Of a stretch of DNA of 64,000 nt, positions 51,313 to 64,000 are shown in pieces. Position 1 is the first letter of the stretch. Every line of letters begins with the position of its first letter. The DNA comes from Trichoplusia ni (Eukaryota; Arthropoda; Insecta; Lepidoptera; Noctuidae), in NCBI RefSeq assembly GCF_003590095.1, contig NC_039494.1:1364001-1428000 (forward strand). Direction: 5' to 3'. The translations under genes and the position numbers were made by a program. The notes beneath the pieces are model-generated. The model was given only the letters and a program-made list of their open reading frames with translations, did no database searches and was not told where the DNA came from.

Positions 51313-53589
51313 GATTTAGTGACGTGTAACCCTGTTCCGTATTTTATCCTTCGTTTGATTTACACGGGAATAATTTGAAGGTCTAAATTGATTGGAATGT
51401 TTTTAAATGTTAAGTTGCCTTTTGCGCACTACGATGTAAGTTGAAGAACGATTAAGGAATGTTTTATGGACGGGATCTTGAGCCATAGTAGGAAGGGTAG
51501 GGGTTTTCTTCGTGTAATGTCTGCCAATTCCGTATTACGAATCTTCAACCTAGAGAAACAAAAAGGAAAGTTTATTGCGGCTGTTGGATATTGTAACCTG
51601 AACCTACAAAAAAGGGAAATACATATATTAGAATAAAAGTCACTAGCTGATCAGTTTATTTGGTGCCTACTCGTGTTTGTAGGAAATAGAGTAAAAACAC
51701 AAACAGCCTCTGTACACGCATTGTTGACATAACAACACGCGTATACATAACACACACAGGCCAACATTGTAACGTGATCTGTGTCGGTGGGCTGTTTATT
51801 TATTAGGATTTTTTTTACAATTCAAAATAAAAATACAGCAGTTTTCATAAAGTATAATGCATGAAGCACTGAAAGTACTTCGGTGCTGAAGTACTTACTT
51901 TTAATATTATAGCATATCTAAATAAAGTATTTATACCACGTTATTTTGATAAACTACATAATTATATACGCTGTAGGTATCTACGTAGGTAGGTATTAAT
52001 GAACATCGTTAAAAGAACGATATTTATTAAATAATAAACGAAATAGAGCATAAACCAAACGGCGCTGTAAAATGTACATGAAATAATGTAAATAGACATA
52101 AGGCTATGAATTTACTATTTATTTTAGTATAGATATTACCGCGATAGCAAACGCTCGAAACGTTTATCGTTTCCGGACTAAAAGTACCTCATATAACTGT
52201 CTAGAATGTCTTACATACACTCTACTTATTTACTTTTCCAACTGTTCGAAGCATTTCTCAACGTCAAATTGTTATGCGTTGACGACCAATTAAAACCGAG
52301 AGATAGTGTTCCATTAAACATTCCGTGTTTGGCGTAACTTTATATCTTATAACAAGGGGACGTCAATATACATAGAGTTTAGCTTAAGAGTAAACTAGGC
52401 GACGACTAAGACAAACGGGTCAAGTGTCACCACAAAAGCCAGGGGGAGACGAAGGGGGAGAGTGCAAGTAACTCTCAAATTTTTTCACAAACGTGGCGAT
52501 TCTACACAGATTCATTTAGACTTTCCTTTGCTCGCGCTTAAAGGGAATGCTTTGTAACCACACGTTTTAATGAGGTCGGAATATGCATGTACCTTTTATT
52601 TAAATAAAACGCGGCCATTTTTGTCGGGAATCTAAAAGTGAAACGTCATAATACACTCGCATTTATTTCACTGCATGTTTATTTGACGTGCGAATTGCAA
52701 TTTATTGTTAATGAATGCGCTGGTTCGCTTTTGCTTGCCGTTTCTTATGTAAACATTTTGCCTATTACATTATAAATCTTTAGACTAAATTAAATTTAAG
52801 TGCATTCCTGTTTTTGATGGTTGAGACTCGTATAGGGATGAAATGCTGCTTTTTAAATATTTTGTGAAGAATGTTTGTGAATTATGATACGAATATTTGT
52901 ATTATCATAAAATCAACGATATTAAATATAATAGTGTTTTACTCAATTAAAGTCTGCATTAGTCATGAGAATTTGAGCTATCATTAATTCTATTTATACT
53001 AATCAGATTCCTACAAATCAATAGTTAATTAACCCGTTTAGCTGTATTCACGTGAAGCTATTGGACGTTAGAGATTTAAACAAGTTTAGTACACTAAAGT
53101 ATTTTAATAGTTTGCTACAGTTTTGCAAGTAAATCGTAGACGAGTTTAGCCGCGTAAATAAATATTCGCATAGGGTTCAACGAATGGCTTGGCGGTTTGC
53201 CTGCGACACGTATTTGTGAAAACTGAATAACGGATACAATATACTGGGTTTTATAATTGTTGTTTTTTTTTTACTTTTATAAATAACTCGGCAAATCAGA
53301 TTACTAAGTAGCCTTGGTTATTCGCAGATTTGTGTTGCGAAAAATATCTATAAGACTGTGGTAATAACTATTTATATGTTGTTTTAATTTTAAATACATT
53401 ATTGTAAAAATACTTGTGCGAGTTAAATAATGTTTGAATTCTTTAAGTTTTACGGATTGTCTTTTAACTGGTATTTTTTAAATATCTGCGCAGTGAAAGT
53501 GCTATTGTGTTATTACGTAGAGGTAGACTGACATATACACATTGTTAAAAATGATATTATCAGTAAATGAAAACTGAAAACAAATACTA
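51313..53589. other. Non-coding stretch upstream of the proline-rich gene
   Basis: AT-rich with no supported gene. It should hold the promoter or upstream non-coding exon of the minus-strand gene, but no core promoter stands out beyond the weak initiator-like site. Confidence 0.4.
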
Positions 53590-53765
53590 ATAGTTGCCAG
53601 CAGCTTTTCCCGCTAGGATGTCGGGATCAGCTGCCAAAACCTTACCCTACGTCTACAAAGTCCATACGACATTTCATCAAAATAAGCCCAGCAGTTTGGG
53701 CGTAAAGAAGTGCCTACTTAACAAACTTACCTAAATTCATACACACATACATTTAATCTCACACA
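53590..53765 (+). repeat. Dispersed repeat relic
   Basis: CATACGACATTTCATCAAAA followed by AAGCCCAGCAGTTTGGGCGT resembles the common lepidopteran pattern 'catacgaaatttcatcaaaatcggttcagcagttt', here degenerate. Confidence 0.5.
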
Positions 53766-54044
53766 ATTTGCCAATTATGTTATTTTTGTGATTTAAATTC
53801 TGACAAGTGAACACGAAACACGAAATTAGATTAAATACTTGTTCTTGATCTTAAACATATTTATGAAACATTACGGTGTATAACTTTTCAGGAAGGAACG
53901 TGTTGTTGTTACGCGTCATTTGTCATAAAATACATTGCGATAAGTTGTTTTAACGTGTCCTTTGTAAATAACTATTTTACCGTCGCATCTGATAAACACT
54001 TATGAGTATACTATACCTATGTCTTTTTAGAATTTATTATTTAA

Positions 54045-54308
54045 CTAGCTGTTGCCCGCGACTTCGTCCCCGTGGTTAGAAGATATAAGTTATGATTTAT
54101 ACCTACCCTGTTTTTTCACATTTTTCATTATATCTTCGCTCCTACTAGTCGCAGCGTGATGGTTTATAGCCTAAAGCCTTCCTCGATAAATGGACTATTC
54201 AACACAAAAAAGATTTTTCAATTTGGACCAGTAGTTTCTGAGATTAGCGCGTTCAAACAAACAAACAAACAAACTCTTCAGCTTTATATATTAGTATAGA
54301 AGTATAGA
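54045..54308 (-). mobile_element. Non-autonomous Helitron-like element, copy 3
   Basis: On the minus strand it runs from TCTATACTTC/TCTATACTAATATA to GGGCAACAGCTAG, with A before and T after, the textbook Helitron junctions. It is closely similar to the 10.5-kb copy. The start region carries a doubled TCTATACT, so two start positions are possible. It encodes no protein. Confidence 0.72.
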
Positions 54309-54314
54309 TTTATA

Positions 54315-54440
54315 TAATATATTAAATTATAGAGTCACGTTGTACGGAATTGAAATCCTTTGAAACGGTTTGACTGATTTTCATGTTTTTTGTCATATTG
54401 GGTAGGTCTGAGAATCGAACATCAGTTTTTTATATGCATT
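54315..54440. repeat. Second repeat abutting Helitron-like copy 3
   Basis: AAACGGTTTGACTGATT and TAGGTCTGAGAATCG are shared with 10797-10915, and the piece sits on the same side of the Helitron-like copy in both places. Confidence 0.5.
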
Positions 54441-54444
54441 TGTC

Positions 54445-56360
54445 TTATGGAATGACGTTGTTTGATAGGAGAGCTTTTTCTTTATAATAAACTTCGTTAT
54501 GTATTTTTTCTTGTTCGAAAATAAAATCTGGGTGACTAATAACAGTTAATCGTATAGTTTTGCTTATTTTTCACATTTATGTAAATATGAAGCATTGAAC
54601 AAAGGAGTAGGCAAAGTACATCCTACTATAGGTTTTCATAATAACAACTCCATTCCAGTAGACAAGGTACAGGTTATTACAAAACGTTCAAACACTCTTT
54701 GATAACATAGAAAGTACTCTGTCATGATGATAACAGGGATTATTATTGTTTTATGCAGTTGACGTCAATTCACGTCATTCTCTGACGTCTGTATCCTGTG
54801 CTCTCATGGAAATACGTAGAGCACATAATTTACTATAACGCAATATTTACTGAAGAAAATAAAGACATAACGTGCACGTGGAGGTATTATCCGCTCTCAT
54901 TTTAAAATAAATCGCTTGTTATATTGCTTGTTGTTATAGTTAATATGAAAACTGTGGGCAGTAAAAAGTGATTTACTTTTGTTTTATACACAGGAATACA
55001 ACAACGCTCACATACAATTTATGTTAAAATTCTGTTTTGTTTTGTTTCGCTAGCAGCTTTAAACCAACTACTGATGATGCTATTTCTTTACTCGGGAACT
55101 AGTTCCTCGATTTGGTATATCTTATTGCATTGGCGCGATTTTAGAGAAAGGCTTTACAATGACCAATTCATCAACCAATCAATAGGAAAGGAGAGAAAGA
55201 TGGTAAACCTGGGTTAAGCTAGATATAAACTTAAACTAAATCTTATAATATAATAACAAGCAGGACGATCTTTATTCAGTCCATATTAATACTATGTAAG
55301 CACGCACATTTGCAAGCTAGGACGTAGCATGGAACTGAACGGATTTCTGATAGTGCTCTGCAAATGGTAAGAGGCTCGCCAATTATAACTTGTGGGACTA
55401 ACAGTAGCAGGCCATTGAAATACTAGGCTTGAAAGTCTTGTCATGTCATGATTGGGAACAAGCAACTATGTTTTAAACAGTTCGTTTGTTCAGTTAGTTA
55501 CAAAGCGCTAATCTAAGACGCTGTTTGTAATGAAGCAAAAATGTTATAGTCTTTTCAACGAAGTTGTGGCCAAGATAAATTGTTAAAAATATTATAACTC
55601 CCACAAAACGAACAAGAATATTATTATACTAATAATATTATTGTATGGATAAAGGCCTATGTTAACACAATTAGTGTTGAGCGCTTTCGATTTTTTTTAA
55701 TAATACTAAAAAGACTACATTTAAACATGACGTGATATATCCGATAAGAAATATCCGATCTGAATTTAAAAACCGGATCTAAAATAGGTCGACAAACTTC
55801 ACAGATAGAACGCACAAAGACAAATGATTTACATATTTTACATGAAATGTTCAATGAAATAAATAATGGGACACGATAAAAGAAAAATAAAATCCTTTTT
55901 ATATAATTTTAGTAAACTGGAGCGTTCGGAAGTGTGTGGAATGAATCAAGATAAATAAAGTCGGCTTGATCGCCGGATAAAGACCTCGTTAAAATGTGTT
56001 TAAAGGTTTTGCAACGAATGATGGTGAGTAAGAGCTTTTTTATTTGATGGAAAACATGGAAATTGTGAATGTAGCGAATTTTAACGTTTGCTAAGAAAAG
56101 GAGCTGTTTAATAGGTACCACAAATACTTTTGTTAAGGTTTTCGATTAATATTGCTGGCTTGTGAGTTTTTCTTAATAGACTGGTATAATATAAGATAGC
56201 CGGAGCAAAATATAATGTCAGCGTTTTTGAAGAATATTTAAGATTCCGTACAGAATTGTTTTATTAAAAGTGTGTGCATGTGGAATAAGTAGAATACGCG
56301 GCACGCAATGTAGAATAAGTAAAATGTGTTTATCAAAATGAAAAGATAATTATATTATTG
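54445..56360. other. Non-coding stretch
   Basis: Nothing beyond short fortuitous frames was recognised. Confidence 0.4.
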
Positions 56361-56364
56361 TCAT

Positions 56365-56465
56365 AGCTGAATTGTAGTTTTCAGCCGACTTCAGAACACG
56401 ACTTTTTTTATTGTCGTAGTTCAAATGTACTTTTCAACCGACTCAGAACACAGTTTCTTTTCTTC
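56365..56465 (+). repeat. Imperfect direct repeat around CAGCCGACTTCAGAACAC
   Basis: TTTTCAGCCGACTTCAGAACAC recurs about 50 bases on as TTTTCAACCGACTCAGAACAC. The 'caaccgactt' string is typical of a lepidopteran dispersed repeat. Confidence 0.5.
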
Positions 56466-57439
56466 CTTTACCTTAGAACTGGATAAACCGATTTTGATGA
56501 TTCGAAATAATAAACATTTTAGTAAATTATAAACATTTAGTCCCAAATAAATAATAGTTTTAATCCTCAATAGTTTTTATTGGAATGTGGTTGTGGGTCT
56601 TGTTCTGAAAAAATATTATACTATCTAAGTTTATATAGGTATTTGAAGTAGCGAACCAAAGCTCGGATGAAGTTGCGAATAAAAAGGTCGAGTGCCCTTC
56701 CACAATGGAACGTCGCAGTGATGAGACCACCCCTTCCTCATTAGTATTGAGACAAATTTCGAGCGACGAACAAAAAAAAGTTCAACTTTTTGCGACTAAA
56801 TATTATTTTATATGAGGCATACAATATCATTTTTTTATTAAAATGGTTTAGACTCGCGAAGTTCTATTGTTTGATTTCTACCTAAGAATATTACAACCAC
56901 AAGTTGACTAGGTCGGGTTTCGTGAAATTACTGAACAATTTTCAAGTGGATACTTATTTATGTTTGTTGTTGTACTTTAGAAGGGAAAAAAGTTTCGAAA
57001 GAAGTTCATTTTAAATTGTAATAACATTCAGGGTGCGTAGTTGACCATTGACGTCAATCCACCTTTGTAAATAGAAATTTTTGAATAACAAATAATAATT
57101 ATATAATTTTCAGTAATTTCACGTTGTACGTTGAGTAAACTAGAACAGACATCGATATATCAGCGTTTATAATCGCATCTCTTTTAAAATGTTCATTAAT
57201 TTTAAACGTGCATACTTATTAAAGTGTATATTCATGTTAAATAATAGTCGATAGTCAATAGTAGGACACTAAACGTGATGTGAAGGCCGCGTGCCATCGC
57301 GGACCGACGTCTCGGTATCTCGTTATTAGAACATTTTGACGTGACACCATCTCCAATACCAGCTGAGCTTTTACTAATCCCGTTTAAAGGGGTACATTCA
57401 TAGGTGATTAATTTTAAAATTTAGATTGAAAGCTAAACT

Positions 57440-57520
57440 AAGCGTGGTGACCAATCCTCAAACTTCCCCAATAGGCGAAGAGACCGTGCCGAGTAGTGAG
57501 ACGTACATATGTATATAGGC
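57440..57520 (+). repeat. Retroposon 3'-tail relic, copy 2
   Basis: AAGCGTGGTGACCAATCCTC, then GAGACCGTGCCGAGTAGTGA, aligns with the copy at 35761-35840 and with the common lepidopteran tail pattern. Confidence 0.55.
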
Positions 57521-58279
57521 GTTATTATTATAATGTTACATATTAAAAGTAAAAATTAGTCTACTCTTTTTGATTGACAGCCTATTAACTATGCGACAAG
57601 TACTTCGTTCACTGTGTTTCGTAATTATATCGAGTCTGTGCCACGTATTTTCATTTAATAACAATTAAGCCCCTAAGTAATGAAAATGAAAAACACGAAA
57701 CATTGCCATATGCGGTTTTCTATTAAAATTATTTGAAGGTACGTTATGTAAGTGAAATATGTAAGCACAATTCAAACATCGCAACGATAAGATGTCAAAA
57801 ATATAGACATCATTTATTCATGTTTACTTTCTCGCTTTCAAATATTTTTTTCAGAGTCAGGCAGCAAATGAAGTCTCATACGCGATTTCCATAAAATCGT
57901 CGTCGACGAAATATTTCATATTTATCTGTGCTCCGATTTTGATCTTTATGACAGTAACAAAGACTTTGCATTTGATACTGCCCTAAAATTTATTTTAGTT
58001 GCCCGTCAGATCTACAACTTCGTTGCTCAAAATGAATGAATGACTAACTCATTCATATTTAATAAAATATATTATATCTATCAAGTGTTACATAAAGGCC
58101 TGAAAATAACACGAAATCACGAAGCTGATTTATCAAATCACTCGTGTATCATCGTTTTACATCTCCACGTCCGTGCGACGCGGCAATAATTACTTTATCA
58201 TTATTTAATGTTCTAAATAGTCGCCGCTACGAGGTGTGCCGAAAATAAATATTATAAAACAGGAGCCCTTGACTCTATC

Positions 58280-60825
58280 TGCAGCGGATGTTATTTTTTA
58301 GAACGTGCGAGGTCATTTGTCAAGATTCTAGTAATTTTTGTAAAGGTGTCTTCAGGAAGTTGTTAATATTAATGCCGGGATCGTAACGATGAAATGTACT
58401 TAGGTATAATTTGATTTGTTAATGCGGAAGCCATTAAAATGTTGTGTACATGTGTCGTGTGTTCTAGACTATGATTTGTAATGTCAGATTGTGGTGCAAA
58501 TGTTATATGACGCTATTTAACTAAGTGTAAATTGGTTTATAATTGCTTTGATAGTTATTTAAAATGTATGCATTTAAATATTCATTTTTGCCGAACGACG
58601 CGAGCTTAAATCCTCCAACACTGTTTACAGGCTGTTATTGGTTTCACAAACCATATTTTCTTATTGTACCTACATAATATGTTATGTTTAATTATTTCTC
58701 CCGTTGATCTTAATTGTAATCAAGCAATAAGCATCACGTATCACAAAAACGAACCAAATCATGTGTAATATCACATCCAAATCTTTTCTTGAACCTTCTA
58801 TGTTAGATTGGCCGTAGATAGATGACCCCGATCCTCTAGGATTGCACGAAATCTATCCGTTAGACTACCAAACTTTAATTTGGGAATATACAGAGGTCTG
58901 GCTTTTAAACCAACCTACTTTTGAAATTCGTGACAAATTTTTCAAATGTTATTAGTAACTTCGTTTATAAAGTAATATGATATGGCAACCGCTTTTGTTT
59001 CGCGTTTAAACAAAGTGATGGAATGTAATCATAGCGGACCTTGGTTTTCTTTTTAACACCACTCTAAAAATTATTTCTGACATAATGGAAACTGCAGGGA
59101 CGCCCGACATTTTTCGCATAAAATTAACATAGAAACAAAAGCGAGTGTAAACAAAGTATCGGGTATCATTTGTTAGGAGAACATCGCATTGTGGGTGCAC
59201 CTCATTTCCCACAGGACATTGGTTTTCGATACGAAACTCGAATGCTCGATTGCATTTGTAATGTGTTTTCCGATTTGCGTGGCGCTCCCACATACATTGT
59301 GGCGTTGCTACGTCACGGTGATAGTGAAAATGTTACTCGAATACATTTCCAGTGCCACCACAAACGTCTGCGAAAACCGTTTAATACCACATTTTCTTTC
59401 ATTATGAAAGTGACATGAGATTTTAACGCCCGCCTGACCTCAAACTTTTAGTATGTAATTTAGTGTGAGTTGATTAGTGTTTACGTCTTTTCGTACACGT
59501 TATTAAATACGTCTATAATTTATCTGCTATGCAGACATGTAAATGTAGTAATTAATTATTTTAACACGCCATTATAGGTTCAGTTGGTATAAATGTACCA
59601 ACTTTGACTTAGATTCTGAGCACTTGAATTGTAAAATATTTTCAGAGTCAAAAGTATATAATAAGTATAAGTATATTTACGACTACCAAAGGCGTAAATT
59701 CTTCTCGTCTTGCAACAGTTGCAATCAAGTAACTCGGGAAAGCCTGCAAGTAACAGAGTAAGATTCTGCATAATCTTATTAAACTAATACATTTCACCGA
59801 ATACGTGTAAGTGAAGCTAGTAGGTATTAAATTAACTCTCAGGCTTAAAGTTCTTAGACTCGGTACGAGCTGTTGAGTTCTGTCTCTTAACTTTCAGTAC
59901 ATCTCCAAATGTTCATGAAGTTTAGATAAGTCTGAAGGGAGAATACTGAAGACTCAACATTCGCTGGTTCTGAGTTTTATGTACTAGTTTGGTGTTTGTT
60001 TTATTAATTAAAATGTGTAATTATCTCTCAGTAGTCAACTTTTCAATTAAGAAATGCTTGTCGTTAGAAGTGTAAATCGAGGTTAGAAGATTTTTTAGAC
60101 TGGCCAAAAATACCCTAGTATTTAAATAATCATATACCTAATTTACAGGTAGATTAGGAACTCATTCCAACATCCTATTTATTTCACCTATCAACGATTT
60201 TCTTACAAAATAGTTCAATAAAATACGATTATTTAATTTCTGATAACCGTATAACGTACAAAACACTACGAGGTGGACCAACGACGGCTTTCTCATTGAG
60301 TAACGCTCCGTGACATTTGAAAATTAAATTCTTTTGATTACACATAAGTAGGTGCGCAAACATAAGGACGTTTTTAACGATGGCGCAGGACGTTTCTGGT
60401 ATTAAATTTTTTAGAAAGTTTGAGAATAATTGTGTCATTTGCAATACATGGCGTAGCCGCGTCGTAATAGAATCAAAAGTGCCTGTCCTCGTGGACAATA
60501 TATCGCTTATTGTTGCACGAACCGTCTAAATCAGCTTTAAGTAATGAATAATTTAAGATTTCTGATTCCTATTAATTCCTTGCGAAGAATGACTTCAACA
60601 TGCAGTTGAGGATGAGACGATTTAGAAAAACAAAATAAACCATCAATGGAGAATTTTCCCGGAATTAAACAGATCGTTTTGTCAGTTATCGATTCTCTTT
60701 TAATGAATCATCAAATGTATGAAATATATTGAAATAGGGATTCTTCGAAACCCTTTATATCAAGTCTTTAGCGTCAAGAATAGAATTTGATATTGAAAGG
60801 CTGATGCAATGTGGACGTGGGTTAT
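58280..60825. repeat. Tandem duplication, first unit (2546 bp)
   Basis: Matches 60829-63374 at a constant offset of 2549 with one substitution noticed (A at 58690, T at 61239). It contains only short frames on both strands (59006-59293 minus, 59170-59418 plus, 60229-60498 minus) with no recognised motif, so it appears non-coding. Confidence 0.95.
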
Positions 60826-60828
60826 TTT

Positions 60829-63374
60829 TGCAGCGGATGTTATTTTTTAGAACGTGCGAGGTCATTTGTCAAGATTCTAGTAATTTTTGTAAAGGTGTCT
60901 TCAGGAAGTTGTTAATATTAATGCCGGGATCGTAACGATGAAATGTACTTAGGTATAATTTGATTTGTTAATGCGGAAGCCATTAAAATGTTGTGTACAT
61001 GTGTCGTGTGTTCTAGACTATGATTTGTAATGTCAGATTGTGGTGCAAATGTTATATGACGCTATTTAACTAAGTGTAAATTGGTTTATAATTGCTTTGA
61101 TAGTTATTTAAAATGTATGCATTTAAATATTCATTTTTGCCGAACGACGCGAGCTTAAATCCTCCAACACTGTTTACAGGCTGTTATTGGTTTCACAAAC
61201 CATATTTTCTTATTGTACCTACATAATATGTTATGTTTTATTATTTCTCCCGTTGATCTTAATTGTAATCAAGCAATAAGCATCACGTATCACAAAAACG
61301 AACCAAATCATGTGTAATATCACATCCAAATCTTTTCTTGAACCTTCTATGTTAGATTGGCCGTAGATAGATGACCCCGATCCTCTAGGATTGCACGAAA
61401 TCTATCCGTTAGACTACCAAACTTTAATTTGGGAATATACAGAGGTCTGGCTTTTAAACCAACCTACTTTTGAAATTCGTGACAAATTTTTCAAATGTTA
61501 TTAGTAACTTCGTTTATAAAGTAATATGATATGGCAACCGCTTTTGTTTCGCGTTTAAACAAAGTGATGGAATGTAATCATAGCGGACCTTGGTTTTCTT
61601 TTTAACACCACTCTAAAAATTATTTCTGACATAATGGAAACTGCAGGGACGCCCGACATTTTTCGCATAAAATTAACATAGAAACAAAAGCGAGTGTAAA
61701 CAAAGTATCGGGTATCATTTGTTAGGAGAACATCGCATTGTGGGTGCACCTCATTTCCCACAGGACATTGGTTTTCGATACGAAACTCGAATGCTCGATT
61801 GCATTTGTAATGTGTTTTCCGATTTGCGTGGCGCTCCCACATACATTGTGGCGTTGCTACGTCACGGTGATAGTGAAAATGTTACTCGAATACATTTCCA
61901 GTGCCACCACAAACGTCTGCGAAAACCGTTTAATACCACATTTTCTTTCATTATGAAAGTGACATGAGATTTTAACGCCCGCCTGACCTCAAACTTTTAG
62001 TATGTAATTTAGTGTGAGTTGATTAGTGTTTACGTCTTTTCGTACACGTTATTAAATACGTCTATAATTTATCTGCTATGCAGACATGTAAATGTAGTAA
62101 TTAATTATTTTAACACGCCATTATAGGTTCAGTTGGTATAAATGTACCAACTTTGACTTAGATTCTGAGCACTTGAATTGTAAAATATTTTCAGAGTCAA
62201 AAGTATATAATAAGTATAAGTATATTTACGACTACCAAAGGCGTAAATTCTTCTCGTCTTGCAACAGTTGCAATCAAGTAACTCGGGAAAGCCTGCAAGT
62301 AACAGAGTAAGATTCTGCATAATCTTATTAAACTAATACATTTCACCGAATACGTGTAAGTGAAGCTAGTAGGTATTAAATTAACTCTCAGGCTTAAAGT
62401 TCTTAGACTCGGTACGAGCTGTTGAGTTCTGTCTCTTAACTTTCAGTACATCTCCAAATGTTCATGAAGTTTAGATAAGTCTGAAGGGAGAATACTGAAG
62501 ACTCAACATTCGCTGGTTCTGAGTTTTATGTACTAGTTTGGTGTTTGTTTTATTAATTAAAATGTGTAATTATCTCTCAGTAGTCAACTTTTCAATTAAG
62601 AAATGCTTGTCGTTAGAAGTGTAAATCGAGGTTAGAAGATTTTTTAGACTGGCCAAAAATACCCTAGTATTTAAATAATCATATACCTAATTTACAGGTA
62701 GATTAGGAACTCATTCCAACATCCTATTTATTTCACCTATCAACGATTTTCTTACAAAATAGTTCAATAAAATACGATTATTTAATTTCTGATAACCGTA
62801 TAACGTACAAAACACTACGAGGTGGACCAACGACGGCTTTCTCATTGAGTAACGCTCCGTGACATTTGAAAATTAAATTCTTTTGATTACACATAAGTAG
62901 GTGCGCAAACATAAGGACGTTTTTAACGATGGCGCAGGACGTTTCTGGTATTAAATTTTTTAGAAAGTTTGAGAATAATTGTGTCATTTGCAATACATGG
63001 CGTAGCCGCGTCGTAATAGAATCAAAAGTGCCTGTCCTCGTGGACAATATATCGCTTATTGTTGCACGAACCGTCTAAATCAGCTTTAAGTAATGAATAA
63101 TTTAAGATTTCTGATTCCTATTAATTCCTTGCGAAGAATGACTTCAACATGCAGTTGAGGATGAGACGATTTAGAAAAACAAAATAAACCATCAATGGAG
63201 AATTTTCCCGGAATTAAACAGATCGTTTTGTCAGTTATCGATTCTCTTTTAATGAATCATCAAATGTATGAAATATATTGAAATAGGGATTCTTCGAAAC
63301 CCTTTATATCAAGTCTTTAGCGTCAAGAATAGAATTTGATATTGAAAGGCTGATGCAATGTGGACGTGGGTTAT
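60829..63374. repeat. Tandem duplication, second unit (2546 bp)
   Basis: Direct copy of 58280-60825. Three T residues (60826-60828) separate the units. The match ends at 63374, after GTGGACGTGGGTTAT. Confidence 0.95.
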
Positions 63375-64000
63375 AGATCATCCTTTTACTCGCTTAAGAT
63401 TGCGATCCCAAGAACTAATCCCTTAATTTAATATTTGAAATCCTTAGGTGAATGTAAGCATTTTCCTCGTAGAGTCTAATTTATAGTATTGCTTTATATA
63501 ATATTTATTATTTTGTGGTAATAGACTAATTCTGTTAAGCCTTATCGAGTAGACAGACTTCTTAGTACTCAGGTAGTTTTATCTGGCTTCAGAGGCAGCG
63601 GATTTTGTCCATAATGAGAAATAAAGTTGGAATACTACTTAGGTAAACTAAATATAACTAGTGTTTTCTAGAAATTGTGGCGTAGCTATATATGGTGTAT
63701 ACTATGAAAGTTTGCTTCATTCATAAATAGAGAAATATACCTAATGATATCCTTATACATAATTATACTGTTCTCGTGTATGTTACTGAACTCCTCCTAA
63801 ACGGATGGGCTGATTTAAGTATTTTTTATATGATTTTGAGTGACACTTTGGATTCAAAACTTATTCCAGCAATACGAAATTTGCGTCATTAGCTAGTGAA
63901 CTACATATTTAAGTACTTAAAGTAAAAAATAACAGCTTACTCGTGACTCCATACTCTGCATTTTTTTGGTTTTATAAAAATAATAATTTCTTTTTGAGCA
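63375..64000. other. Non-coding stretch with a probable repeat relic
   Basis: GAACTCCTCCTAAACGGATGGGCTGATTT, near 63790, resembles a common lepidopteran repeat ('aactcctcctaaacggctgga'). Otherwise nothing was recognised. Confidence 0.4.

Noticed and set aside
50624..51329. Plus-strand frames of 82, 144 and 181 codons over exon 1
   Set aside because: These are shadows of the GC-rich minus-strand exon: the translations are low-complexity Arg/Gly/Ser runs without splice context.
59006..59293. 95-codon minus frame, repeated identically at 61555-61842
   Set aside because: It is present twice only because of the tandem duplication. It overlaps frames on the other strand and has no recognised motif.

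Overview
The window is AT-rich, gene-poor eukaryotic DNA with long introns, spliced reading frames and many degenerate dispersed repeats. Several repeats (Helitron-like elements beginning TCTATACTAATATA and ending CTAG/CTGG, and tails resembling common lepidopteran retroposons) suggest a moth or butterfly nuclear genome. This rests on recalled repeat families, not a search. No rRNA, intact tRNA, CRISPR or prokaryotic-style operon was seen.

Two genes can be supported, both on the minus strand. (1) An intronless pickpocket-type DEG/ENaC sodium-channel subunit at 37976-39325, complete from the cytoplasmic N-terminus to the second membrane segment. (2) Three exons of a larger gene: 50597-51236 (Pro/Ser-rich, GC-rich), 50174-50365 and 28023-28131. 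Their frames join in phase across a 231-bp intron and a 22-kb intron. The product starts with a disordered proline-rich region and continues into a basic, helical, coiled-coil-like region; I do not recognise the family. The gene must continue below 28023, but I found no further exon in the window. The channel gene lies inside the 22-kb intron in the same orientation (a nested gene).

Layout: 1-28022 is non-coding DNA (probably a further intron or the region downstream of the split gene) with a Helitron-like copy at 10540-10792, several hairpins and repeat relics. 28023-51236 is the split gene with the nested channel gene and another Helitron-like copy. 51237-58279 is upstream non-coding DNA with a third Helitron-like copy and retroposon tails. 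58280-63374 is a nearly perfect tandem duplication of about 2.55 kb. 63375-64000 is non-coding.

The most notable points are the nested same-strand channel gene, the unrecognised three-exon gene, the very young tandem duplication, a perfect 23-bp-arm palindrome at 30481-30528, a long hairpin at 7819-7886, twin adjacent hairpins at 11039-11107, and a repeated Helitron-plus-second-repeat arrangement at about 10.5 kb and 54.0 kb. I saw no convincing new biological system.
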